DNA of 64,000 nt from Pseudomonas promysalinigenes (lineage in GTDB: Bacteria; Pseudomonadota; Gammaproteobacteria; Pseudomonadales; Pseudomonadaceae), in assembly GCF_014269025.2 (NCBI RefSeq), contig NZ_CP077094.1, forward strand, positions 992,001 through 1,056,000, written 5' to 3'. Shown here piece by piece: positions 51,509-60,921 of this stretch. The notes beneath the pieces are model-generated. The model ran no database searches. It worked only from the letters and a program-made list of their open reading frames with translations, and was not told where the DNA came from. The position numbers and the translations under genes are program-made. The stretch's first letter is position 1. Each line of letters starts with the position of its first letter.

Positions 51509-52798
51509 TTACCACAGGGCTACGCTGTAGCTCACCAGTACCCGTACTTCGTCCGCATCACGGGCGAAATTGGAGCGGAAGGTGGCGTTGCGCAGGCGCA
51601 CGGCGACGTTTTTCAACGGGCCGGCTTGTACCACGTACTTGATTTCGCTGTCGCGTTCCCACTCCTTGCCCTCGCCACCAGCGGCGCGGCTGACGTTATC
51701 GCCATTGATGTAGCGGGTCATGAAGCTCAGGCCTGGAATGCCCAGGGCGGCGAAGTTGTAGTCGTAGCGGGCTTGCCAGGAGCGCTCGTCGGCATTGGCG
51801 AAGTCGTTGATCTGTACAAAGTTGACCAGGTAGGGATCGGCGCCGTCGATGTAGGGGAAGGCGCTGTCGCCCGACAGCTGCTGCCAGGCGGCGCTGACTT
51901 TGTGCCCACCCAGGCTATAGCTGAACATGGTGTTGAAGGTGGTGTTGTCAATTCGCCCGGCCTTGGCCGCCCCTGCGTCGTCACTGATTGCCAGGCGTAC
52001 GTCGGCGGCGAGGGCGCCCGGGCCCCAGGGCTGGGTGGCGAGCATGCCGATGAAGTGCTGGCGGTAGATGTCATCGAGCTGCGCGAAGTGGTAGCTGCCG
52101 GTGATGCGGTCGGAGAACTTGTAGTCAAGGCCCGCCAGATCGAGGTTGTCGGCGCTGAACGAACCACCGAAGCGGCCGTTCTTGTTGTTCAGGGCAAGGT
52201 CTTCCCAGTTGGTATCGTTGCGGTCCTTGGCCTTGTCCAGGCGCCCACCGGTGAAGGTCAGGCCCTTGATCTCCTGAGAAGTCAGCAGGCCGCCTTCGAA
52301 GGTTTGCGGCAGAATGCGCCCGTCATTGGGCTGCAAGGTCGGCAGTTCAGGGATGAGAGTGCCGATCTTAAGCTCGGTCTTGGAAACTTTGACCTTGCCG
52401 GTCAGCCCAAGCTTGGAGTATTCGTTGGCGGCTTTGCCGTCATCGTGGGTCGGCAGCAGGCCGGTGTCGGTGCGGTCGGGGCTGGAATCAAGCTTGATGC
52501 CCATCATACCCAGCGCATCCACGCCGAAGCCCACCGTGCCATCGGTGTAGCCGGACTCGAAGTTGAGCATGAAACCCTGGGCCCATTCGTCGCGCTTGGA
52601 TTGCTGCGCACTGGTGCCGTCGCGAAAGTCGCGATTGAAATACATGTTGCGGGTTTCAAAGGTCGCCGTGCTGTCTTCCAAGAAGGCGGCCTGGCTGAGC
52701 GGAGCAACACCGGCAAGTGCAAGAGCGCTGGCGATGGCAGAGGGGCGCGGGGACAGGGAACGGCTAGGCGCGAACGCCTTCGGCTGCAATGACAGCAT
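51509..52798 (-). CDS. opdH: OpdH-type porin, OprD family, for tricarboxylates
   Basis: A 429-residue outer-membrane channel with a signal peptide (residues ~1-34: start MLSLQPKAFAPSRS, ending SQAAF) and OprD features: TATFETRNMYFNRDF, the EWAQGFMLNFESGYTDGTVGFGVDA block and a C-terminal strand LVSYSVALW. In P. aeruginosa OpdH admits cis-aconitate and tricarboxylates; position as first gene before tctCBA and opposite tctDE supports the same role. A start at 52834 would add 12 residues; the ATG at 52798 is preferred. It is a paralogue of the BenF-like porin near 12 kb. Confidence 0.88.
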   Translation of the reverse strand: MLSLQPKAFAPSRSLSPRPSAIASALALAGVAPLSQAAFLEDSTATFETRNMYFNRDFRDGTSAQQSKRDEWAQGFMLNFESGYTDGTVGFGVDALGMMGIKLDSSPDRTDTGLLPTHDDGKAANEYSKLGLTGKVKVSKTELKIGTLIPELPTLQPNDGRILPQTFEGGLLTSQEIKGLTFTGGRLDKAKDRNDTNWEDLALNNKNGRFGGSFSADNLDLAGLDYKFSDRITGSYHFAQLDDIYRQHFIGMLATQPWGPGALAADVRLAISDDAGAAKAGRIDNTTFNTMFSYSLGGHKVSAAWQQLSGDSAFPYIDGADPYLVNFVQINDFANADERSWQARYDYNFAALGIPGLSFMTRYINGDNVSRAAGGEGKEWERDSEIKYVVQAGPLKNVAVRLRNATFRSNFARDADEVRVLVSYSVALW

Positions 52799-52890
52799 CG
52801 AGATGACTCCGTTTATTGTTCTTATTCGTTGCACCTTACTGGTGCTTTTTTCGGCGCATGGAGCGACCGTAGTGCGATGCTAGGCAACGA

Positions 52891-52920
52891 ACCTTTCGCT
52901 AACCTTTCAGCGTGAAAGGT
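52891..52920. promoter_or_regulatory. TctD operator candidate between opdH and tctD
   Basis: ACCTTTCGC (52891-52899) repeats as ACCTTTCAG eleven bases later (52902-52910), the spacing expected for OmpR-family direct repeats; the second copy also pairs with TGAAAGGT (52913-52920) as a perfect inverted repeat. Confidence 0.6.
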
Positions 52921-52996
52921 TTGTTCGAAGGGCTTCACAGGGTTGCCGACAGCGGTAAACTCCGCGCCACCGCCCCACCCGAGCAGGGAGAATCCG

Positions 52997-53671
52997 ATGC
53001 GAGTACTGCTGGTCGAAGACCACCTGCAACTGGCCGAAAGCGTTGCCCAGGCCCTCAAGAGTCACGGCCTGACGGTGGATGTGCTGCATGATGGCGTAGC
53101 TGCCGACCTGGCCTTGGCCAGCGAGGAGTACGCCGTTGCCGTGCTCGATGTGGGCCTGCCGCGCATGGACGGTTTCGAAGTGCTGGCGCGCCTGCGCGGC
53201 CGTGGCAAGACTGTACCGGTGCTGATGCTGACAGCGCGCAGCGATGTGAAGGACCGTGTGCATGGCCTGAACCTGGGGGCGGACGATTACCTGGCGAAAC
53301 CTTTCGAACTGACCGAGCTCGAGGCCCGGGTCAAGGCATTGCTGCGGCGCAGTGTGCTGGGTGGTGAACGCCAGCAACGTTGCGGGCCATTGGTTTACGA
53401 TCTGGACACCCGACGCTTCAACCTCGGGGACGACATTCTGACGCTGACCTCTCGTGAGCAGAGCGTGCTCGAGGCCTTGATCGCTCGCCCCGGCCGGGTG
53501 ATGAGCAAGGAGCAGTTGGCGGCGCAGGTCTTTGGCCTGGATGAAGAGGCCAGCCCAGACGCCATCGAAATCTACGTTCATCGCCTGCGCAAGAAGCTCG
53601 ATGGCTACCCGGTCGCCATCGTCACGTTCCGGGGCCTGGGTTATTTGCTTGAGCATCGTGATGCGCAGTAA
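52997..53671 (+). CDS. tctD: TctD, OmpR-family response regulator
   Basis: A 224-residue regulator: receiver domain 1-120 with phosphoacceptor D51 (VAVLDVGLPRMDG) and an OmpR/PhoB winged HTH (residues ~130-220: SREQSVLEALIARPG, then SPDAIEIYVHRLRKKLDG). Start at the ATG at 52997 (MRVLLVEDH); the frame upstream belongs to the promoter. It is divergent from opdH-tctCBA and overlaps tctE by 11 bp. It would activate tricarboxylate uptake genes when phosphorylated by TctE. Confidence 0.92.
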   Translation: MRVLLVEDHLQLAESVAQALKSHGLTVDVLHDGVAADLALASEEYAVAVLDVGLPRMDGFEVLARLRGRGKTVPVLMLTARSDVKDRVHGLNLGADDYLAKPFELTELEARVKALLRRSVLGGERQQRCGPLVYDLDTRRFNLGDDILTLTSREQSVLEALIARPGRVMSKEQLAAQVFGLDEEASPDAIEIYVHRLRKKLDGYPVAIVTFRGLGYLLEHRDAQ

Positions 53672-55040
53672 TGGCAGCCTGCGCGGGCGGCTGCTGGGCA
53701 ACCTTGCGCTGCTTCTAGTGGTATTGATGCTGGCCAGTGGCTTGAGCGCTTACTGGAATGGACGTGAAGCTGCCGATACCGCTTATGACCGGACCCTGCT
53801 GGCATCGGCACGTACCATTGCCGCCGGGCTTTCGCAGCGCGACGGCAGCCTCAGCGCCGATGTGCCTTATGTGGCCCTCGATACCTTCGCCTATGACAGC
53901 GCCGGGCGTATCTACTATCAGGTCCTGGACATCAACCAAAAGTTGATTTCAGGCTATGAGCACCTGCCACCGCCGCCGCCCGGCACGCCGCGTACTGACG
54001 ACTACCCCGCACTGGCGCGCTTCTACGATGCCACGTACCTTGGCCAGGACGTGCGCGTGGTCAGCCTGCTCAAAGCGGTGAGCGAGCCGAACATGAACGG
54101 CATGGCAGAAATTCGCGTGGCCGAGACCGAAGAGGCGAGGGTACGCATGGCGCGCAGCTTGATGGCCGATACGCTGCTGCGTCTGGGCATGCTGGCGCTG
54201 GGCGCACTGGTATTGGTGTGGTTTGCCGTGAGTGCGGCGCTACGGCCGTTGGAGCGCCTGCGCACGGCGGTCGAGGAGCGTCAGCCTGATGACCTGCGGG
54301 CGCTGCCAGTGGTGCAGGTGCAGCATGAGCTGACGCCGCTGGTCGGTGCCCTGAACCACTTCACCGAGCGTTTGCGCGGGCAGTTCGAACGCCAGGCAAA
54401 GTTCATCGCCGAAGCTGCCCACGAACTACGTACACCGTTGGCGGCCCTCAAGGCGCGGGTCGAGCTGGGGCTGCGCTCGCAGCGGCCCGAAGAATGGCGG
54501 CAAACCCTGGAAACCGCCGCACAGGGTACCGACCGGTTGACTCATCTGGCCAATCAGTTGCTGTCGTTGGCGCGGGTTGAAAATGGCGCCCGTGCCATTG
54601 CCGAGGGCGGGGCACAGCGTCTGGACCTGAGCCAGCTTGCCCGGGAACTGGGGATGGCCATGGCGCCATTGGCCTATAACCGGGGTGTGGCTTTGGCGCT
54701 TGAGGCACCGGCGCCAGTGTGGCTGAAAGGAGAGCCAACTTTGCTCAATGAGTTGCTCAGCAACCTGGTGGACAACGCCCTGGCCCATACGCCGGCCAAT
54801 GGCAATGTCATCATTCGTGTACTGGGCCCGGCGGTACTTGAGGTCGAAGATGACGGTCCCGGCATCCCCGAAGATGAGCGGGAACGAGTATTCGAGCGGT
54901 TCTACCGTAGAGGTGTGCAGGGCAGCGGCCTGGGCTTGGCTATCGTGGGTGAGATCTGCCGGGCTCACTTGGCGCAGATCAGCCTGCACGATGGCGAGAA
55001 GGGTGGGCTGAAGGTGCGCGTGAGCTTCATCGCTGACTGA
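53661..55040 (+). CDS. tctE: TctE, tricarboxylate sensor histidine kinase
   Basis: A 459-residue kinase. Helix 1 is at residues ~10-30 and helix 2 at ~170-195; the periplasmic loop (~140 residues) matches the short 2CSK_N sensor and includes a Pro-rich stretch (HLPPPPPGTPRT). A HAMP-like linker precedes the phosphorylated histidine in FIAEAAHELRTPLAALKAR, and the HATPase domain has ELLSNLVDNALAH, DDGPGIP and GSGLGLAIV. Start at the ATG at 53661; the GTG at 53658 is directly adjacent. Translation is coupled to tctD. Confidence 0.92.
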   Translation: MRSNGSLRGRLLGNLALLLVVLMLASGLSAYWNGREAADTAYDRTLLASARTIAAGLSQRDGSLSADVPYVALDTFAYDSAGRIYYQVLDINQKLISGYEHLPPPPPGTPRTDDYPALARFYDATYLGQDVRVVSLLKAVSEPNMNGMAEIRVAETEEARVRMARSLMADTLLRLGMLALGALVLVWFAVSAALRPLERLRTAVEERQPDDLRALPVVQVQHELTPLVGALNHFTERLRGQFERQAKFIAEAAHELRTPLAALKARVELGLRSQRPEEWRQTLETAAQGTDRLTHLANQLLSLARVENGARAIAEGGAQRLDLSQLARELGMAMAPLAYNRGVALALEAPAPVWLKGEPTLLNELLSNLVDNALAHTPANGNVIIRVLGPAVLEVEDDGPGIPEDERERVFERFYRRGVQGSGLGLAIVGEICRAHLAQISLHDGEKGGLKVRVSFIAD

Positions 55041-55065
55041 CCTTTACCGCTTGGGCAACCGCTAA

Positions 55066-55872
55066 TCAGCGCAACATGCTGCGTGCTTCCAGCAGCTCTG
55101 CCACTTCGAGCTCCGTGCCGAACGGCAAGCCAAGGTGCTGGTAGGCAGGCAGCGCCGCCAGGGGCCGGCTGCGCCCGCGCTGGCTCAGGCACTTGGCGAT
55201 CTGCACCACGTCGATGTAGTCGACCTTATCGGTGCGACGGTCCAGGTCCTGCACCTGGCTTGGTAGGTTCACCAACTGCTCGGGAAACTCCCACGCCGAG
55301 AGGATCTTGTCACCCAACACGGGTTGGATCTGCTCGATCACATAGTGCAGGCAGACAGGGTCGGACAGCAGTTCGTTGTGTTCTTCGGCATAAATCAGCA
55401 CGGGCAGAGCGCCAATCTGGTTGACGAGCCCCCCGAGTGTCGCCTGGTCAGGCTTCAAGTGGGTGTATCTTCGGCAGATTTCATAGCTAACGCCGGCGAT
55501 CTCGAGGCTATTCGCCCAAATATCTCGTAACTTCTGTTCAACGGTGGATGAGCGAGCATGGAAGATCTGCTCGATGACCAAGCCGATGGACAAGTTGCAG
55601 CTATAGTTGATGCCCAGACGGGTAATGGCAGTGTGCAGGTCAGTGACCTCTACCGCAGCACGCAGCAGGGGGCTGTTGACCACCTTGATCAGGCGCGCCG
55701 CCAAGGCGGCGTCGCGTCCTATCACTTTGCTCAGCGCGGCTACGCTGATTTCGGTGTCTTCGGCCGCCTCGCGAATGCTCAAGGCAACCTCGGGCAGGGT
55801 CGGCAGCACCAGGTCATCGTTCTCGATGGCAGCGAGCAACTGTGCTTGAACCATCTCGGCCAGCTTGTTCAT
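55066..55872 (-). CDS. HDOD-domain protein
   Basis: A 268-residue protein whose main part (residues ~20-210) is an HDOD domain, the HD-related output module that lacks hydrolase activity: VLPTLPEVALSIREAAED, then IGRDAALAARLIKVVNSPLL and GLVNQIGALPVLIYAEEH. HDOD proteins in Pseudomonas and Xanthomonas take part in signalling, motility or c-di-GMP-related control, but this member is not assigned. Start at the ATG at 55872; upstream codons look unrelated. It ends 25 bp before the convergent tctE stop and lies 31 bp from ygfZ on the same strand. Confidence 0.82.
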   Translation of the reverse strand: MNKLAEMVQAQLLAAIENDDLVLPTLPEVALSIREAAEDTEISVAALSKVIGRDAALAARLIKVVNSPLLRAAVEVTDLHTAITRLGINYSCNLSIGLVIEQIFHARSSTVEQKLRDIWANSLEIAGVSYEICRRYTHLKPDQATLGGLVNQIGALPVLIYAEEHNELLSDPVCLHYVIEQIQPVLGDKILSAWEFPEQLVNLPSQVQDLDRRTDKVDYIDVVQIAKCLSQRGRSRPLAALPAYQHLGLPFGTELEVAELLEARSMLR

Positions 55873-55903
55873 GAACGTCTCAACGGCAAAGGGGGTGCAC
55901 TGT

Positions 55904-56845
55904 TCAGCGCTGGATTTCCCGGTCGCGGTCCAACTCATACGGCAGGGTCAGCAGCTGCAGGCGTGGGCCTTCAAGGCTTCCCAGGTGCAAGTTGTCATCC
56001 TCTACCGCCTCCGCGCTCAGTACCGCCAATAGCTCGCACTCATTGCCAGCGCTGGCAGCCAGTACGACCTCGCCTACCGATGACCCATGGGTAGGCGAAA
56101 AGATTGGCGTAGCGGGGGCTGGAGCCTCCTGCTGAGCCAGTGCCAGCCGGTACTGGCGGCGCTTGAGCTTACCCAGATACTGCATGCGCGCGACGATTTC
56201 CTGGCCGGTGTAGCAGCCTTTCTTGAAGCTTACGCCGTCGACCGCTTGCAGGTTTATCATCTGTGGGATGAAAAATTCACGGGTCGGGCCCATGACTTGG
56301 CCGATACCGGCGCGGATCTGGCCCAGCAGCCAGTCGTTCAGGCAGCCTTCGGGCAGCGTTGCAGCCAGCCGTTGGCGAACGTCGGCAGCCTGCGCCACAG
56401 GTATCCAGAGTTCGCTGCGCTCAGCCGAGACGGTAATGGCGATAAGGCCATCATGACGCACGGTGCTACCTGGCGCTGGCGGTAGGTCAAGCCCTAATGC
56501 CTGCAATGCGCCAGCGCCACCTTGCAGGCCGAAACGCGCCCAGGCGGCGCTCTCGTCTGTGAGGGTTGCCTTGGAAAATACTGCATACTTCTTGAGGTCG
56601 GCCAGTTGAGGCTCCAGCAACTCGCTGGCCATCGCCAGCAGGTAGCCATTGCCTTCGGGCAAAATCCGGAAGCTCGACTGCATGCGCCCTTTGACCATGC
56701 AGCGGGCGCCCAGGCTGGCGTACTCAAGGCTCAGATAACTGATGTTGCAGGTCAGCTGGCCCTGCAGGAACTTGCCGGCGTCGGAGCCGCGCACGGCGAG
56801 AATGCCCTCGTGGGACAGGGGGGTGAAGAAAGCGGAATCGGCCAT
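55904..56845 (-). CDS. ygfZ: YgfZ, folate-binding Fe-S cluster repair protein
   Basis: A 313-residue GcvT-related protein that helps keep certain Fe-S enzymes working and binds tetrahydrofolate. The family signature KGCYTGQEIVARMQYLG is at residues ~223-239, the catalytic-type cysteine included. The N-terminal segment (GILAVRGSDAGKFLQGQLT) is typical. The start ATG at 56845 (MADSAFF) is preferred over 56857. Divergent from sdhE, another gene for Fe-S/flavin enzyme assembly, an arrangement also seen in E. coli (ygfZ opposite sdhE-ygfX). Confidence 0.92.
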   Translation of the reverse strand: MADSAFFTPLSHEGILAVRGSDAGKFLQGQLTCNISYLSLEYASLGARCMVKGRMQSSFRILPEGNGYLLAMASELLEPQLADLKKYAVFSKATLTDESAAWARFGLQGGAGALQALGLDLPPAPGSTVRHDGLIAITVSAERSELWIPVAQAADVRQRLAATLPEGCLNDWLLGQIRAGIGQVMGPTREFFIPQMINLQAVDGVSFKKGCYTGQEIVARMQYLGKLKRRQYRLALAQQEAPAPATPIFSPTHGSSVGEVVLAASAGNECELLAVLSAEAVEDDNLHLGSLEGPRLQLLTLPYELDRDREIQR

Positions 56846-56978
56846 GGGACATCGCATTGGCTAAAGACTGGCGGCCATCATAGAACGCCAGTAACAAAAT
56901 AGGTAGGTGACTAGACCAACGCCCTGTGCCGCTTCCTTCAGCGCGCGGTATACTGCGCGACCATTCGAGGAGGGCCCC

Positions 56979-57233
56979 ATGGTCGAACAAACTGAACTCA
57001 ACCGGCTTTTCTGGCACAGCCGTCGCGGCATGCTGGAACTGGACGTACTGCTGGTGCCATTCACCCAGGAGGTCTATCCGACCCTGAGCGAAGCTGACCG
57101 CGAACTCTATGTGCGCCTGCTGAGCTGTGAAGATCAGGACATGTTCGGCTGGTTCATGGAGCGCACCGAATCTGAAGACCCGGAGCTGCAGCGCATGGTC
57201 CGTATCATTCTGGATCGTGTCCAGCCCAAGTGA
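56979..57233 (+). CDS. sdhE: SdhE, flavinator of succinate dehydrogenase
   Basis: An 84-residue helical protein that promotes covalent FAD attachment to SdhA. The conserved [10 protein letters not shown] core (RGxxE motif, residues ~16-25) and the later [13 protein letters not shown] block are both present. The ATG at 56979 follows GAGGAGG, a very strong ribosome-binding site. It overlaps the next gene (GTG at 57217) by 17 bp, giving the sdhE-ygfX pair of gamma-proteobacteria. Confidence 0.95.
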   Translation: MVEQTELNRLFWHSRRGMLELDVLLVPFTQEVYPTLSEADRELYVRLLSCEDQDMFGWFMERTESEDPELQRMVRIILDRVQPK

Positions 57234-57678
57234 GTATTTCGACTGCCGCTGGCAGGGCTCGCGCCTGCTGCTGGCGGCTTACCTGGGTTGCCAGGTGCTG
57301 GCCCTACTGGCGCTGTGGTTCAGTGCCTTACCCGGGTGGCTTGGGCTGTGCCTGCTGGCCGCTGTCTTCGCCCACGGCTGTTGGGCCATTCCCCATCGTA
57401 TTCTGCTGACAGCTCCCCGCGCCATTACCGGCTTGCGCCGCAGCGCCACGGGCTGGTGCGTGTACAGCCATGCCCAAGGCTGGCAGCCGGTTCGTTTGTG
57501 TCGCGACACTGTGGCACTGCCGGGGTTGGTAGTCTTGCGCTTTGCCAGAGCTGGGCACTGGTTCGGCCAGAGCCAGTGCATACTTGCCGATTCCCTGGCG
57601 CCTGACCTGCATCGACGTTTACGGGTGCGGCTGAGGTTCAGCCGGCGCCGCTTCAACGTCAACCTCAAGCCGGAGTGA
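57217..57678 (+). CDS. ygfX: YgfX (CptA)-like inner-membrane protein
   Basis: A 153-residue protein with two membrane helices near the N-terminus (about residues 15-35 and 38-55: [19 protein letters not shown], then [16 protein letters not shown]) and a soluble C-terminal beta-rich part. This and the position directly after sdhE match E. coli YgfX/CptA, a protein once described as a toxin affecting FtsZ/MreB. Start at the GTG at 57217 ([10 protein letters not shown]), overlapping sdhE by 17 bp; a slightly later start cannot be excluded. It overlaps the convergent nadB gene by 14 bp. Confidence 0.75.
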   Translation: MSSPSEYFDCRWQGSRLLLAAYLGCQVLALLALWFSALPGWLGLCLLAAVFAHGCWAIPHRILLTAPRAITGLRRSATGWCVYSHAQGWQPVRLCRDTVALPGLVVLRFARAGHWFGQSQCILADSLAPDLHRRLRVRLRFSRRRFNVNLKPE

Positions 57679-59269
57679 GAACGGTGTCCTTGGCCTCGGT
57701 AAGCATGCTTGGGTAGTCCAGGGTGTAATGCAAACCACGGCTCTCCTTGCGCTGCATCGCCGAGCGGATCATCAGTTCCGCCACCTGTGCCAGGTTGCGC
57801 AATTCGATCAAGTCGCGGCTGACCTTGTAATTGCTGTAGAACTCGTCGATTTCATCCAGTAACAGGCGTACGCGGTGTTCGGCGCGCTGCAGGCGCTTGC
57901 TGGTGCGTACGATGCCCACGTAGTCCCACATGAAGCGCCGCAACTCGTCCCAGTTGTGCGCGATGATCACGTCTTCGTCCGAGTCGGTCACTTGGCTGGC
58001 GTCCCAGCAGGGCAGGGCGTTGGGCATGCTGATCCGGCCAAGGTGCGCCTGGATGTCCGCTGCCGCAGCGCGGCCATACACGAAACATTCCAGTAGCGAA
58101 TTACTGGCCATGCGGTTGGCGCCGTGCAAGCCAGTGAAGCTGGTTTCGCCGATTGCATACAGTCCCGGTACATCGGTATGCCCGCGCTGGTCGACCACGA
58201 CGCCGCCGCAGGTGTAATGCGCAGCAGGCACCACCGGGATCGGTTGGCGAGTGATGTCGATGCCAAACCCCAGGCAGCGCTCGTAAACGGTCGGGAAGTG
58301 ACTTTTGATGAACTCTGCTGGCTTGTGGGTAATGTCCAGATACACACAATCGACACCCAGGCGCTTCATTTCGTGGTCGATGGCGCGCGCGACGATGTCG
58401 CGGGGGGCAAGCTCCTCGCGCGGGTCGAAGCGCGGCATGAAACGCTCGCCATTGGGCAGGCGCAACAGCGCACCTTCGCCACGCAGCGCCTCGGTGATCA
58501 AGAAGCTCTTGGCTTGCGGGTGATACAGGCAAGTGGGATGAAACTGATTGAATTCCAGGTTGGCCACCCGGCAGCCAGCCCGCCAGGCCATGGCAATGCC
58601 GTCACCGCAGGCACCGTCGGGATTGCTGGTATAGAGGTAGACTTTGGCGGCGCCGCCGGTGGCAAGTACTGTGAAGCGCGCGCCGAAAGTGTCGACTTCG
58701 CCGCTGTTGCGGTTAAGTACGTAGGCACCCAAGCACCGATCGCCCGGCAGGCCCAGGCGGCGCTCGGTAATCAGGTCCACGGCGACCCGTTGTTCGAGCA
58801 GCTCGATGTTCGGGCGCTTGCGCGCTTGTTCCAGCAGCGTGGTGAAGATCGCTGCGCCAGTGGCGTCGGCCGCATGGATGATGCGCCGATGGCTGTGGCC
58901 ACCCTCACGGGTCAAGTGGAACTCGAAGCCGCCATCATCGACGCTGTAATGTTCGTCGCGGGTAAAAGGCACGCCTTGTTCGATCAGCCATTCAATGGCT
59001 TCGCGGCTGTGCTCGACGGTGAAGCGCACAGCGTTTTCATGGCACAACCCGCCACCGGCGTTGAGGGTATCTTCGACATGCGACTGTACGGTGTCGGTAT
59101 TGTCCAGTACCGCAGCGACCCCACCCTGGGCCCAGAAGGTCGAACCATTGGCCAAGTCGCCTTTGCTCAGCACGGCAATACGCAAGTGGTCCGGAAGGTT
59201 CAGTGCCAGGCTAAGGCCGGCTGCGCCGCTGCCGATCACCAGGACATCATGTTGGAATTGTTGGCTCAT
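57665..59269 (-). CDS. nadB: L-aspartate oxidase NadB
   Basis: A 534-residue FAD enzyme that oxidises L-aspartate to iminoaspartate, the first step of de novo NAD synthesis. The FAD-binding [16 protein letters not shown] is at residues ~10-25; [13 protein letters not shown] and the [10 protein letters not shown] loop follow; the succinate dehydrogenase/fumarate reductase flavoprotein fold continues with the [31 protein letters not shown] block. NadA and NadC genes are not in the window. The gene is divergent from algU with about 430 bp between. Confidence 0.95.
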   Translation of the reverse strand: MSQQFQHDVLVIGSGAAGLSLALNLPDHLRIAVLSKGDLANGSTFWAQGGVAAVLDNTDTVQSHVEDTLNAGGGLCHENAVRFTVEHSREAIEWLIEQGVPFTRDEHYSVDDGGFEFHLTREGGHSHRRIIHAADATGAAIFTTLLEQARKRPNIELLEQRVAVDLITERRLGLPGDRCLGAYVLNRNSGEVDTFGARFTVLATGGAAKVYLYTSNPDGACGDGIAMAWRAGCRVANLEFNQFHPTCLYHPQAKSFLITEALRGEGALLRLPNGERFMPRFDPREELAPRDIVARAIDHEMKRLGVDCVYLDITHKPAEFIKSHFPTVYERCLGFGIDITRQPIPVVPAAHYTCGGVVVDQRGHTDVPGLYAIGETSFTGLHGANRMASNSLLECFVYGRAAAADIQAHLGRISMPNALPCWDASQVTDSDEDVIIAHNWDELRRFMWDYVGIVRTSKRLQRAEHRVRLLLDEIDEFYSNYKVSRDLIELRNLAQVAELMIRSAMQRKESRGLHYTLDYPSMLTEAKDTVLTPA

Positions 59270-59423
59270 GTCGGGACACTAGTAATCTTTGGAAAGGGCA
59301 CGGCACAATAGCCACGTGCAGATGGCAATGTGAAACTATCGTGAATGCTGGCCGGGCTGTATTTATAGCAGCCCGGGGTGGCGAATATCCATGACAGTTG
59401 GGGCGTTGCATCAATCTTTGCGG

Positions 59424-59451
59424 GAACTTTCCGATGCGGCCGGAAATCCTA
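59424..59451 (+). promoter_or_regulatory. Distal AlgU-dependent promoter candidate
   Basis: GAACTT (59424-59429), 17 bp, then TCCTA (59447-59451); close to the AlgU/RpoE consensus GAACTT-N16/17-TCTGA. Confidence 0.55.
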
Positions 59452-59619
59452 AGAAGGCTGTCCGCACGCCAGATTATGCCAAGGCGACGCGGGGCGGCAG
59501 CTCTATCCGGGCTGACACCTGCGTAATTTGAAACCTGTTTATCGACGTAGCGAGCCGTGATTACGCCGCGTCTTCCGTGCGAGCCGACCGAGGGCCGCAG
59601 GAAACTTGCTTGGAGGGGA

Positions 59620-59646
59620 GAACTTTTGCGCAAAGCCCGAGTCTAT
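59620..59646 (+). promoter_or_regulatory. Proximal AlgU-dependent promoter of algU
   Basis: GAACTT (59620-59625), 16 bp, TCTAT (59642-59646). It places a start point about 50 bp before the algU ATG and supports autoregulation. Confidence 0.75.
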
Positions 59647-59705
59647 GTTTGCAAGCCTCAACAAAGGCTGCTGCAACGCTCCTTCGAGTTCACTGAGGAG
59701 TGTTC

Positions 59706-60287
59706 ATGCTAACCCAGGAAGAGGATCAGCAGCTTGTCGAGCGCGTGCAGCGCGGCGACAGGCGAGCGTTCGATCTGTTGGTGCTGAAGTATCAGCACAA
59801 GATTCTCGGGTTGATCGTGCGGTTCGTTCACGATACCCACGAAGCCCAGGATGTGGCGCAGGAAGCCTTTATCAAGGCCTACCGCGCGCTTGGCAATTTC
59901 CGCGGAGACAGTGCGTTTTATACCTGGCTGTACCGCATCGCCATTAACACGGCGAAGAATTACCTGGTGTCCCGTGGAAGACGGCCGCCAGACAGCGATG
60001 TGAGCTCCGAGGATGCGGAGTTTTACGACGGCGATCATGGTCTCAAGGATCTCGAGTCCCCAGAGCGCTCGTTGTTGCGGGATGAAATCGAAGGCACTGT
60101 CCATCGCACCATCCAGCAACTGCCAGAAGATTTGCGTACGGCGTTGACCCTGCGTGAATTCGATGGGTTGAGTTATGAAGACATTGCCAGCGTCATGCAA
60201 TGTCCAGTGGGTACCGTGCGCTCTCGAATCTTCCGCGCTCGGGAGGCCATAGATAAAGCCCTGCAGCCGTTGTTGCAGGAAACCTGA
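59706..60287 (+). CDS. algU: AlgU (RpoE), ECF sigma factor
   Basis: A 193-residue ECF sigma factor for envelope stress and alginate control, nearly the same as P. aeruginosa AlgU. Region 2 includes AFDLLVLKYQHKI, DVAQEAFIKAYRALGNFRG and the FYTWLYRIAINTAKN core; region 4 includes LREFDGLSYEDIASVMQCPVGTVRSRIFRARE. Start at the ATG at 59706; the ATG at 59700 would add only two residues. MucA, encoded next (31 bp on), is its anti-sigma factor. Confidence 0.97.
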   Translation: MLTQEEDQQLVERVQRGDRRAFDLLVLKYQHKILGLIVRFVHDTHEAQDVAQEAFIKAYRALGNFRGDSAFYTWLYRIAINTAKNYLVSRGRRPPDSDVSSEDAEFYDGDHGLKDLESPERSLLRDEIEGTVHRTIQQLPEDLRTALTLREFDGLSYEDIASVMQCPVGTVRSRIFRAREAIDKALQPLLQET

Positions 60288-60318
60288 GACAGCGGCGACA
60301 GCCAAGAGAGGAACCGTC

Positions 60319-60909
60319 ATGAGTCGTGAAGCTTTGCAGGAATCGCTGTCCGCGGTGATGGATAACGAAGCGGACGAACTGGAATTGCGTCGGGTGTTGA
60401 ACGCCGTCGACGACGCTGAAACCCGTGCCACCTGGTCGCGTTACCAGGTAGCGCGTGCAGCAATGCACAAGGAGCTGTTGCTGCCTAAACTGGATATCGC
60501 CTCGGCAGTATCTGCAGCCCTGGCCGACGAAGCCGTGCCGGCTAAGGTCAAACAAGGCCCGTGGCGCACGATTGGCCGTCTGGCTGTTGCTGCTTCGGTC
60601 ACCGTAGCGGTGCTGGCAGGCGTGCGGATGTACAACCAGGATGAAATCACTGGCGCGCAGCTCGCTGCCCAGCAACCTGCCCAGCAAGGCCTGACCATGC
60701 CACAAACTCAAGGTCCGGCTGTTCTGGCAGGCTACAGTGAAAGCAGTGAGCAGCCGACTGGGCCTATGGCCAACGGCGTGCTGCAGAACCAGGCCGGTTG
60801 GGACCAGCGTCTGCCAGGCTATCTGCGCCAGCACGCTCAGGAATCTGCGCTCAAGGGCACTGAAACCGCTCTGCCTTATGCCCGCGCTGCCAGCCTGGAA
60901 AACCGCTAA
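60319..60909 (+). CDS. mucA: MucA, anti-sigma factor of AlgU
   Basis: A 196-residue inner-membrane protein. The N-terminal cytoplasmic part (residues ~1-75) binds AlgU (SREALQESLSAVMDNEADELELRRVLN); one membrane helix lies at ~88-105 (LAVAASVTVAVLAGVRM); the periplasmic C-terminal part is Gln/Ala rich and ends with LENR, the region where MucB binds and where stress proteases cut. The frame is intact, so the alginate-overproducing mucoid change common in cystic-fibrosis isolates is not present. ATG with GAGAGGAACCGTC upstream. Confidence 0.95.
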   Translation: MSREALQESLSAVMDNEADELELRRVLNAVDDAETRATWSRYQVARAAMHKELLLPKLDIASAVSAALADEAVPAKVKQGPWRTIGRLAVAASVTVAVLAGVRMYNQDEITGAQLAAQQPAQQGLTMPQTQGPAVLAGYSESSEQPTGPMANGVLQNQAGWDQRLPGYLRQHAQESALKGTETALPYARAASLENR

Positions 60910-60921
60910 GTAAGGAGGCCC

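Larger units (their letters stand above)
59270..59705. other. Divergent intergenic region nadB / algU
   Basis: A 436-bp region. On the algU side it holds two AlgU-type promoter matches (59424-59451 and 59620-59646). On the nadB side I see no clear regulatory motif. No ORF with a good start is found. Confidence 0.6.

Noticed and set aside
60319..60909. mucA inactivation typical of mucoid strains
   Set aside because: The frame is intact from start to stop with the membrane helix and C-terminal region present.
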